Of a stretch of DNA of 64,000 nt, positions 1 to 11,400 are shown piece after piece; position 1 is the first letter of the stretch, and the number at the start of each line of letters is the position of its first letter. A model generated the notes under the pieces. It did not search any database. It saw only the letters and a program-made list of their open reading frames with translations, and was not told the origin of the DNA. Source of the stretch: Lutraria lutraria (Eukaryota; Mollusca; Bivalvia; Venerida; Mactridae); the NCBI GenBank assembly GCA_964023205.1, contig OZ026835.1:38847083-38911082 (forward strand). Direction: 5' to 3'. The translations under genes and the position numbers were made by a program.

Positions 1-1355
1 TTGTCTAAAACTTCATTAATTTTGTTCTATAGTTAACTTTCGTCTCTTCATTCAATTTTATACCAAATCCTTAAGCAGTTTAAATTGAACATGTGTCTGA
101 TTCCATTTTACATATTGAGGGCTCAGCGCAACATTGTTGTAACTTGTTCTTATTTCAATATGAGTTACGACACTGTTGCGCTGAACCCTCGATATGTACA
201 CTTTTTAAGTATGCATGTTTGATTAAGATATCATAATACCAGTATTTGTTGCCACTGGTCAACAATTTTTTTGTCTGTGGTCACTTTAGTGAAAAAATTC
301 TCCATATTAGGCATAAAAAGAAATATTTGTTTCTGGCCACTCCTCCTACACTAATTTTTACATCCGAGAAACGTTCTATCCGTAGTCTCCCTTTTTTTAA
401 ACAAAACAATTATCTACCTACCTAACCTATTGCCAGTGAGTATGTGACCAGTGACAAACATATTTTTCTTAAATCTTATTTATAGAAAAATGTATCAGCC
501 TAGTGTTAAAGTTATTATAATTAAATATTAATTCTATCATTACTGTAACTATTAAATATTAATGAAATAAAACAGGGTAAGTAATGCCATCAGAGTTAAA
601 CTGCCAAGTTGTTCTTTTTTTTAAATAATTTAAACCTGGCTTACATAATTATAACTTTTTTATGTTCTGTTTTATAATATTTTTTATACAGAAAAATTTA
701 GTTGACTGTGCCTTTTTCAGATACATTCATTTTGTTTCCAGGTCAATAATAACAGTGAAGTAATGCTTGAGTTTATTTGAGTTTATTTAATCTGTATTGT
801 TATGTTTGAACGCACTTTTATTCCTTTTGTCTTCAGTACTCTTGACTGAATTCTTGTAATTTATTGGCATGTTCATATTGTTCAGCTATTTCATTATGAA
901 ACTTGCTAAATGCTTGGAAGAATAATATAATAAAATACACCAAAGAATACCTTTGATGTTGATGAGCCTTAATTGTACCTTTATACCTTTCAGCATCAAG
1001 AGTATATGATAAATATTTATTAAGGAATTGGAAATATGGTTTGAGAACTATCCAAATCATCCCAGGCATTCTGGAGTTATTGCCCTTTAATTACAAATTT
1101 TATGCTGATTTATTGCCTTTAAATTACAAAATTAATGCTAAATTAAGTCTGTTCACTATCAAATCTTATTTACCTTATAATTCTCATCAAAAATGCATTA
1201 AACATATTCACATTGATTTAACAAGATATGCATATCAACACTTTTTACCTTGATGGAACTGCTAGGTCATATATCTCATAGTGTATCTTTAGCCTTGAAT
1301 CGAGCTAAAACTTAATAATCATTAGTATACTTGGTACATAGTATATATAACACTA
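1..1355. other. AT-rich non-coding sequence upstream of the giant gene
   Basis: No open frame with domain-like content is visible on either strand. It holds one 87-bp palindromic MITE (111-197) and otherwise simple AT-rich DNA. Undetected 5' exons of the plus gene could be here. Confidence 0.5.
111..197. repeat. Short palindromic MITE, copy 1
   Basis: Near-perfect inverted repeat: TGAGGGCTCAGCGCAACA ... TGTTGCGCTGAACCCTCG, flanked by CATAT/ATATG. Related copies lie at 25888-25964 and 37341-37418. Confidence 0.7.
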
Positions 1356-2294
1356 CAGTTGAATCTCGTTATCTCAAATTTCTAGGGACCGTGGAAATTA
1401 GTTTGAGATAACCGAAATTTGAGATAAACAAATACTGAATAATTATATATGTTTTAAAGTATTTGTGTACACGCACGTACAGTAGCCTTTATTTAAAATA
1501 ACAATGCCTGTATGATTACGTTTCGAATAAAACATGTGCATACGTAGAGGAGAAAAAAAAATTATGTATCTATTCATAATAATTAATATCAACACTTATT
1601 ATCCCAACATAAAATACTTATTTACGAAATTTGTTGAAAGAATTCGAAAAAAAACGGAGCGTCTAGCTTTACATATTTTCGGATGTGTACGCATTCCGTA
1701 CATAATGTAAGATGAATCCGTTCGTTGCAACGTCGATCACGCTCTCGGAATTAATTATTTTTATCAAGCTAAGATCATTTTACTAAGATTGGAATCCGAA
1801 ACTATCATAGGTGGCAAGTAATCGTAAGCAATTTTCAAGTTAAACATACGAGTATCCTAGTATTCGGATACTCACCGCAGCCGAAGTTATACGTGGTGCG
1901 TATTTGTTTACCTTACCTACCATTATTTTAGTTAAGTCAAATAACAGGTAGGATTATCAGGCTACACTACACGTGTGCTCTCTGTTTGTCACACGATTAT
2001 AAATCTCCCGGAGCATTTAAATTGTTCAATTAGCAAAATGTCATGATAGGTGTGAAACCGTCCATTGTTCGCTGATCTGCTCCAACTTTGAGATAAACAA
2101 CTCAAACTACATGCTAATTAGAATCACGGGGACAAAAATTTAGTTTGACATAAACGAAATTTTGAGATAAGTGAATTGGAGGTAAGCAGATTAATTTCAT
2201 ATAGAGAAAGAGCAAAAAAATCGGGACCCAACAAAACAGTTTGACATAACCGAAATTTTGATATAAGCGAGTTTGACATAACGAGATTCAACTG
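1356..2294. mobile_element. Non-autonomous pogo/Tigger-like DNA transposon
   Basis: 939 bp bounded by terminal inverted repeats CAGTTGAATCTCGTTATC / cATAACGAGATTCAACTG and flanked on both sides by TA, the Tc1/mariner-type target duplication. Sub-terminal TTGAGATAA / TTGACATAA motifs repeat several times at each end. No transposase reading frame is present. TIR sequence and TA target fit the pogo/Tigger group (family knowledge). Confidence 0.8.
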
Positions 2295-2453
2295 TATTTC
2301 GTTGAGGTGTGGGCAACTATTGAAGAAGTATTATTATTTATACATTTTTAGCATAATTTATGCACTTTCATATAATAGTTCTGCTTATTTTATGACAGGC
2401 AATCACTGTATGAAACTTTCAATGATTTATTTCTATGATTAAATGTAATACAG

Positions 2454-5400
2454 GAAATGTTTTATTTGGTGAAGATGGATACCTTGGTGACGAACCAGTT
2501 AATGGAGACAGAATTCTTCTGTTAGAACAACAAATAACTCTTCTCAATAAACTTGTTGACTCCCTGAAACAGCAGGTATGTCCAATTAACCATCATCCAT
2601 TCTCTTCTTATCATCAACATTACTGAATAAATGAGTGGTCTAATAAAATCTTGTGAGTAACACTCTTCCAGTAACAAATGTTCCTCCTCTTATCAATACT
2701 CCTCCCCTCTTATTAATGCTCCTCCCCCAATTAATGCTCCTCCCCCAATTAATGCTCCTCTCCCAATTGATGCTCATTCCCCAATTAATACTCCTCCCAA
2801 TTGATGCTCCTCCCCCAATTAATGCTCCTCCCCCAATTGATGCTCCTCTCCCAATTGATGCTCCTCCCCCAATTAATGCTCCTCTCCCAATTAATGCTCC
2901 TCTCCCAATTAATGCTCCTCTCCCAATTGATGCTCATTCCCCAATTAATACTCCTCTCCCAATTGATGCTCCTCCCCCCCAATTAATGCTCCTCCCCCAA
3001 TTAATGCTCCTCTCCCAATTCATGCTCATTCCCCAATTAATGCTCCTCCCCCAATTAATGCTCCTCTCCCAATAAATACTCCTCTCCCAATTGATGCTCA
3101 ATCTCTAATTAATGTTCCTCCCCAAATAATGCTCATTTCCTAATTTATGCCCCTTCTGGTATAAATGTACCTCTTACCAGCCATTAAATGTATGTGTTTA
3201 CCAGTCATTTAATTGTATGACTGACACATGAAATTATGTGATGTATGACTATTGTGTTTATATATCCATGTATGTCAATGAACTGATATTACAGAATGCC
3301 AACCTGGGTGACAGAGTTGATGAACTTGAGACATGTTGTGATTCTGGATGTGAATTTGAAGGTCAAATAATTGATGAAGGTGAAACATGGAGTCCTGACA
3401 AGTGTACAGTTTGTATATGCAGTGTAAGTCTGTATTTTTATATGTTTCTTTTGAAGCCTAAAAAACTGTTTGTTTCTGGTTGCATGCTCATTAAAAATTG
3501 GGTTCGTAGTTCGTTTTTGTTGTTGTTGTTGTTGTTTTGCCCTTGAAAATGTGTGGAAAGGTATAAAAGTAGAGAAAATGAAATTTCCATTCCTCAGGCT
3601 AATAAAAAGTCTATGCATGGTCTCGGGTAAAAATAATAAAAAGTCTATGCATGGTCTCGGGTAAAAATAATAAAAAGTCTATGCATGGTCTCGGGTAAAA
3701 ATAATAAAAAGTCTATGCATGGTCTCGGGTAAAAATAATAAAAAGTCTATGCAGGGTGTCGGGTAAAAATAAGGGTAAGTCGGGTACCCAGAAACAAACA
3801 ATTTCGCACCTAAATGATATCTAAATAAAAATAACTCTGTGCAGTAAGTCATATCTGTTGATTTTTGTTAGAATTCTACATTAAGAAAAAAATGTTACAA
3901 ATATATCAGGTTGATGCACGATATTTTATATATTTCAGAATGGCAAGCCAGATTGTCTTCGTAGAACAGATGTACCATCCTGTCAAAGTAGGTTTTAATT
4001 TACTTTGATATAGTTATGTTAATTTCTATAAAACAATTATTTAAATTTTGATCATGTGACTCCTTATAACTACAGTCAAACCTGTGTTAGTGGCCACCTC
4101 CAAATACAAGCCACCCTGTATGGAAAAGCCAATCGTTAAAAACTCTCATTGTTTTTTTAGAACAAAAGACTTCTAATTGAAGGCCGTCTGTCAATGAAAT
4201 CCTTTTTTTGTCTTTTCCAAGTGTGGCCTTTCTTCACAGGTTTGACTGGTACTTAGAATACCTTTATTGTCTTTCGAGCAAATTCAGTAATCTCAGTGAG
4301 AATCTCAAAATAAAATTTCTCAAAACAATGCAAGAATTGCTAAAATCATTTATTTTTTGGCAAAAAATATCCCGTAAATGACCACAAATGTTGCCTAGCT
4401 GTGGACCCACTAAGTGCTATTAAGCATGTTTTCTTTTCAGGTCCCTGTGAAGTGAACCCATGTATGAATTATGGACAGTGTGTTTCTTTTGATGAAAACA
4501 AACCAAACAATGACTTCCAATGTTTATGTCAACCACCGTATGACGGACAATATTGTGAATACAAGGAGAATCCATGTGTATGGCCAAGAGAGTCTGGAAT
4601 CTGTGACCAGAATATACCTAGATATTACTATGATACAGACTTACAAGAGTGCCTTCCCTTTAACTATACAGGTATACTGGAGTTACCTCCCTTACATAAA
4701 AAACAACCATTCTAAACCATCTAACTAAAAATCTGTTAAATTTTCCTACCTGCATGTACATTTAGGGAAAAATTAGCCCCTTTAACCTTGAACTATGAGT
4801 TGGGATACTATGTGTTACAGAGGTATATGTTGGTTGAATGACCAACACAAATTGAGCAGCCTGTTACCTCTTGTTGAAACTTTACAATAATATGAAACAT
4901 AGCCACCTTCTGACTTAGATTTTATTAGAAGTTCTAGTTTTGTTTAACTGTAATGATCATGGAATTATGTTTCGAAATGTTTCAATATCAAACATGGTCT
5001 GTGGGAAGAATATCAGCTGATATCAGAAGTTGTGTGTTGATCAGTTTGATATTCTATTTCTTTGAAACAATCTTCATGTTAAATGTATGGATGAATATTT
5101 CTAGGTTGTGGTGGAAACATAAATAACTATGAGAGCTTGTCAGAATGTGAAGCTGTGGCTGTGATAGGTGCTTGTTGTTACAGACAATACTCACTTAAAG
5201 TGGAAGATGTCATTATTAGCTCACAAGGTGAATCATTTGGCTGTAAGGTAAGTTTCACAAAGTTAACTACAGTACAACCTCTCCAGAGCAGTCCTCTCTT
5301 CAGCCACAACCTCCCTTCAACAACAGCATGATTTTTATCCTATTTAACTATTAACCTCTCTTGAGCAACATCCTCTCAACAAAAGAAAAATGTGCTTCTC

Positions 5401-8400
5401 CCAAAGAGGTCTCACTGTATAAGATATCCTCTGATATTATTATACTTCATGGTAAGGAGGTCTGTGACATTATCAAACTTTCTGTTTTTCACGATAGTCT
5501 GGTTAACATTACATTGTGTTTGTGTAAAATTGTATTTAGCTCAAGAGACTGTGTAGAATAATTCACAAAACAGTCCAACCTGTGAACAAAGGCCACCCTT
5601 TGGAAAAACTTAATATGACCTTTGTATTGACAAGTGACCTTCATTCGGAGGTAACTTTGTTCTAAATAATCAATACTGTTTTAAGAGAATAGCTTTTATT
5701 CACAGGAAGGCTTTATTTGGAGGTGGCCACAAACACACGTTTTACTGTTTATAAGCATTTAGAAATGCACATTGTGCTTTAAAACAGTTCTGAATATTGC
5801 TTAACTTACTGTAAATACATCTTAGAATGTAGAAGAAAGAATCTTAGTATTTGACAAATTTGAATTGATATTTCTATGATATTGTAACCTTGATATGTAT
5901 TTATATATGCTGACTTTTATGCATTACATTGGCTTGCAGGAGATAACTTTATCTGAGTGTCAGTCGACACATAGACAGATCGTGGGTGATACAAGGTATG
6001 AGGTGACATCATTCTATCCTGGTGAAACTTGCGATAATGCCGAGTGTGGACGTATTGATGCTGTGTGTATGATAGAAGGCAGGAAGTATGACGTGGGACA
6101 GAAAGCTATACTGGGATGTCAGGAGTGTACATGTGAAAGTTCTGGACAATTTGTCTGCAGGTAAGTTCCCTCATTGTTCATGTACAATCAAACCTGTGAA
6201 TAAAGGCCACCCTTGGGAAATACTATATGTGACCTTTTTTGACAGGTGGGCATTTGGAGGTCATGTTTATTTATAATAATAAATGGATTCAGTTGAATTT
6301 CCAACACATATTTTAATTAAAATTTTGGTACTATTTTTTGTGCAACTAAATTTTTATTCTAATTTTTTCATTACTTGAACAGTTGCTCCCAGAAAGCAGT
6401 AAGAAAGGAAGTCAGGGATATGACATCACAAGAATTGGCACAGTTCCAAGCTGCTATACAAGAATTACGATTGGTTGGACCTGGCAACCCGTGGGAGGAG
6501 CTACGAGATGTGTACATGAGGCACACAATGCATTCTAACGGGGGACCTTATTTCCTCCCTTGGCATCGTATATTTTTACGTAAACTGGAGCAGATGCTGC
6601 AGAAGATAGACTGCAGTATTACATTACCATACTATGATTTTAGTACAGATATCGGTAACTTCGAAAACGCTATGATTTGGCAACCAAACTTTTTCGGGGG
6701 TAATGGAGTTGATGGCTGTGTTGTTGATCACCCGTTTGGACCACGGGGAGCGTGGAGACCTTGTATATCGAGGAAGTTAAACAACAACGTAAAACTACCT
6801 ACTCTGATAGAATTATCTTTAGCTATAGCTAGTGACGACTACCAAGAAATGAGTCGTTGTCTTGAATCCTATGTTTCTTACATTCACACGTACATCGGTG
6901 GTGATATGGCTACACGTGCAGCCTCTTATGATCCAATATTCTACTCCATCCATGCATATATTGATATGTTATACTGGTGGTGGCAAAAGAAAGGGGACAA
7001 TATGTTTAAATATCCTCCAGAATTTGGAAATATTCCCATGGTGCCATTCAACATACCTCCTAGTGCGATACTTGACCTTGAAAATGACCTTTGTGTTAAA
7101 TATTTGTGGCCTAGTGAAGGTAAATATCCTTTTTTCTAGAAACATTTCTGACTTGGTTTCTGTGATTTCATTTTACACAAAAATTACTTTACACTAAGGT
7201 CTTGATGTACTATATGCCAAGTATATTTATAGCATCAAATCCTTCTTAATAATTGTATCAAAACTCTAAAAACATTTAACATCTGCCTGAAAAAGCATTT
7301 TAAATGAATATGGCCTAAACAAAAATTTGTTTGTTTCATGTAACATGCTCATTCAAAATAGGGTAGGTAGGTTGGGTATGTATTTGCTCTGGAGAGCATA
7401 ATTATTATGTGGAAAAGTAAAAAAAAGAGAGAAAGTGGATTTCCATATGTCAGTCTAATAAAAATTCTAAGGTCACAGGGAAAAGTTAGGTTTGATTGGG
7501 TTAGCAGAAAAAAACATTTTTTTTAATGCCTTAAGACCATGTTTTTGTTTCTTCACCAATAGTCAATTGAATTGACTGTAGATTCAAGTGAATGACTTGT
7601 AAATTTTTGGTTTTTGATTTAAATGCTTTCTGATGTTACAGGGACACCATGTAACAGATCTTTAGATGGAGGTTTCATAGATAACAGAAATAATGAAAGA
7701 GGGGATGTAAATCCTGTCGGTGATAATACATTTGCTGGAGGATTTAACTCCCTTGGTTATGATGCTAGTGGATTTGATCGCCATGGTTACGACAGGAATG
7801 GTTTCCAAAAGAATGGTAGAATATCTTGACATTTTTTTATCCTTTTAAGAGATCTGGTAATAAGATGAGTATCATATTATTTTCTGTTATCCTGAGTTAT
7901 TTATATGATCATATTACCTAATTAACTGTATGGGGTCTTCAGGCCCATAGGAAGCAATTTTAGAGGGAGGGGGGGGGGGCTAATTTAAGATTTTATCTGA
8001 CAACGATCAACAAGTTCCCCCTCTTGGTCCCACCAGTTCCTACAGCCCTGGTATTAAACAACTTTTTCAGCTTTCTTAGCCGTCACTCGCTCGGTGTGCA
8101 TGAACTTTTATGCGGACTAAAGTATTATCTGCATCTGCCATGTAAATATTAAACTGGTAACTGTTTCATGTTGCTGTGAATGGCTATTTAAGTTCAGTTT
8201 CCATGAGTCGCTGACCCCAAATCACTGTAACCTCTCACTGATAGAGGGTCATGGGTTCAAGCCCCGCTACTGACCATGTCTCTTTATGTGAGAAAGTAGG
8301 CAGTTGCTAACAGAGGATGGTAGTCTAGTACTGGTTTTTCCCAGGAACGATGGTTAGGTGAACTGTCTGCCTCATATTATTCTGACTGTTGAAAAGGGCC

Positions 8401-11400
8401 GTAAAACTTGATATAAACAAACAAACAAAAGAAAAGAGAAATTCTACAATATCGATGCTTTTGAATCATGTATAAATGACTTTATATTATTGTTTTAGGT
8501 TATAATAGAGATGGGTATGATAAAGATGGTTATGACATTGATGGTTACAATCGTTATGGTTACGACAGAGATGGTTCCAGTCGCTATGGTTATGATATTG
8601 AAGGTTGGGACAAAGATAATATGCCTGATGTAACATCTAGATACAATGCATATGGTGTGGACATGAATTGTCTTGACAGACGAGGTAACATTACATTACG
8701 ATTATACAGTATAAAATGGAGTATGATTGAGTAGGATCAACTGAATGGTTTCCTTGATGAAAACAGGAACTCTCAGACTGTCTGTTTGTTTCATGGTTCA
8801 TCAGTCAATAAATTCACTTAGGCTTTAAAAAAACCTGTTTGTTTCTGATTTCCCAGTGTACTAAGACTTATAATTGGGCCCTAGGTACAAAACCCCGCTT
8901 TCTCCCTTTTTACCTTTCCACAAGCTCCGACCAGTGTACCCTATTTTCAATAAGCATGTAATCCGAAACAAACAATCTTTTATGCCTGAGCAGCCATTTC
9001 TGAAAGAATTCATATAAAAAGCACATAACATACACACAATATAAAGTGGAGTATGATTGATTGACTAGTTTACTTGATGAAAAGAAAAGCCCCAGTTTGT
9101 CTATGTTACTTTGAATAACAAAACCCTATTATCTCCCTTTGTATCAAATTACAGGTTACACAACAAGTGGATTTGATAGATACGGCTTCAACCAACAAGG
9201 ATACAGTAATATGAAATGTGACTTTTATTTCAATGGTCCGTTTGCTACGATACAATCAAAGAAAATATGGAGTATTCTTCTGGTACAGACTAAAACATTC
9301 ATCATGTCATTATCTAGGACGTGCCCACCATTAGAACATTTACCAATGAACTGGTTACAACAATACTGGATAACAGACATCAAGAATGTTACAGGTATTA
9401 CATATGTTAGTTTACATTGGAAGACAACCAACAAACTCATTTTATAGAAATTTTATGCAACAAAAATTCTAAATGGCCACCTTATTCTAATTAAGTGCGA
9501 CTTTAATGAGGCAACTTATTAGAAATTTTATTCAGTACACTGTTAACAGTGAACAAAGGGCTCCAAAGTGGACTGTTATGCTTACATGACTTCATGCCCA
9601 CTTGGACTTTATACTTACATTATTGTATGCTTGATGAGTGGCATTTATTGGCAGATGGCTGTTAAATCAGGTTAAGCTTTATTACATTTTGTATAATTGA
9701 TTGTATCTTTGCCTTTCCTGGAATGTCCAGTTTTTATATTAATTACCTATTTCAGATATGGTTACAGTAGGAAAGTCATCTAGTAAAGTTTTGAATTCTA
9801 GAAGATTCTGCTTTGACATTGATGATTTTGTGAGTGCGTGTGAATGTGACGTTGGCATAGCAACCTGTATAGATAATCCCTGTTTGAAGGAAACTTGTCC
9901 ATCATACCCTGAAGCAAGATGTCATATAGATTTCTGTGGTGTTTGTAGAGCTAACTGGTTTGTAAATGGAGCTAAAGTGGACTGCTTTGAAGAACGAGGT
10001 AAGTTCTATTGATTTCAATGTAATAAGGCCTAAAAGAAATTGTTTGTTTCTGGTAACCAGACCTACCATAGTTTTTCCCCATGAACCTTGACTTTTTATG
10101 AGGTCTGAGGAACGGTACATCCATTTAATCATTTTTTATTACCTTCCTGCACACTTTCAAGAGCAAAAGAAAAGATCTCCGACCTACCTACACTATTTTA
10201 TATGAGCATGTAACCAAGAATGATCAATTCTTTTAGACCTTATCAGTTGCTTCTTTATTACTTTACTTATCAGTAGGTTCCTTATGCACATACGCTGAGT
10301 TGAATTTCTAAAAGTCTGCTATCTATCTATAGCACTGGAAGAAGACATTCACATCATCATTCATAGCATTTTCATTGTCCTTATCGATCCTTGTGTCACA
10401 CGATGTATAAACTCATTATTCTATTACATACATTTCCAAACATACATTACATAAGTGATGTTTTAAATTTATCTGCAGATTTCTGTCAGCCCAACCCCTG
10501 TGAGAATGGTGGAACGTGTGTCCAGTCTGTTTGGCCATCAGAACCACAGTTGAAAACTTGTATTTGTCCACCAGGATTTGACGGTCATTACTGTCAATAT
10601 AAATCTCTAGATGTCTGTGAATTACCCATAAGTACTGGTAAGTTTGTATTATAAGCCTGGTAGTTGGTGAAGTAAGATTTGAATTTGATCAAATTGAGTG
10701 TTTTGTTCACTTTGATTGTACAGTACAACCTCTCAGATTTATAGTTATATAGTCATGCCTGCATGTCAGATGTCATATTTTTACCTTTACATGATTCTAG
10801 GTGATTGTGGACTTCAAGAAACGAGATGGTACTTTGATCGTCAGACACAGTCCTGTCAGACATTTTTATACACTGGCTGTGCGGGCAATACACAGAACTT
10901 CCAAACTAAAGATCAGTGTGAATCTAGATGTAGGATAGGGGCTTGTTGCTATAGATACACCAAAGACAGAGATGCTATGATTGGTTATGACAAGCAGGGA
11001 TATGACATGTAAGTAAATTAATCTTGTATTTATTCACTTAATTATCGGTTCTTTAATGGCACATTTGACATCAATGGACATCTCAGAGCTGCCTCAGAGA
11101 TAGGGGAGATAAGATACAGGAGAACCGGGCATTTATATCCCTACTCTATTGAATAGTTTGTCCTGATTTTTTATCGTGCCCAGTGTATCATATCTTGACT
11201 TTTTCTGTTTCTAAGTTAATTTTGATCAGACAATAATGATATTACAAATACATTATTCCAAGAGGACAATTGAACTGAACAATTATCAGCTCTATCTTTT
11301 CAACCATAATACTTAAAGAATGGAATTGAGATTTGAGCTCGGAGACTGTTCTCAAGCTTCATAACTTTGGAGGCCTGGTGGTATACAGTACCTATTGTCT

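Larger units (their letters stand above)
2454..3987 (+). other. N-terminal coiled coil and first VWC domain (exons 1-3)
   Basis: Exon 1 and the start of exon 2 encode a leucine-rich heptad-like stretch (RILLLEQQITLLNKL, then NLGDRVDELET), suggesting a short oligomerising coiled coil of about 45 residues. It runs directly into a VWC-type half, with Cys spacing CEFEG...CTVCIC. Exon 3 (49 nt) supplies the remaining cysteines. The usual C-terminal CC..C of a VWC is absent, so this first copy is shortened. The acceptor before 2454 and donor after 2575 fit the consensus; the exon upstream was not found. Confidence 0.65.
7642..9394 (+). other. Tyr/Gly/Asp pentapeptide tract A (exons 8-10)
   Basis: Three phase-1 exons carry about 18 copies of a pentapeptide G-(Y/F)-(D/N)-x-x, often GYDRx, between residues about 575 and 690 of the visible protein. 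Just before the repeats is an ERGDVNP segment. After the repeats (from NMKC in exon 10) comes a non-repetitive region of about 60 residues ending TCPPLEHLPMNWLQQYW, with a counterpart after tract B2 (ICPALNNLPEWRYTVNWL). Tyrosine density is very high. Whether the tyrosines are modified to DOPA cannot be read from DNA. Confidence 0.8.

Noticed and set aside
2653..3075. Proline/asparagine-rich repeat frames on both strands
   Set aside because: They are translations of an 18-bp intronic minisatellite; flanking exons join in phase without them.
10479..10960. Kunitz domains as venom- or inhibitor-type proteins
   Set aside because: They are embedded in a giant matrix protein, and P1 residues are Gly/Asp rather than basic.
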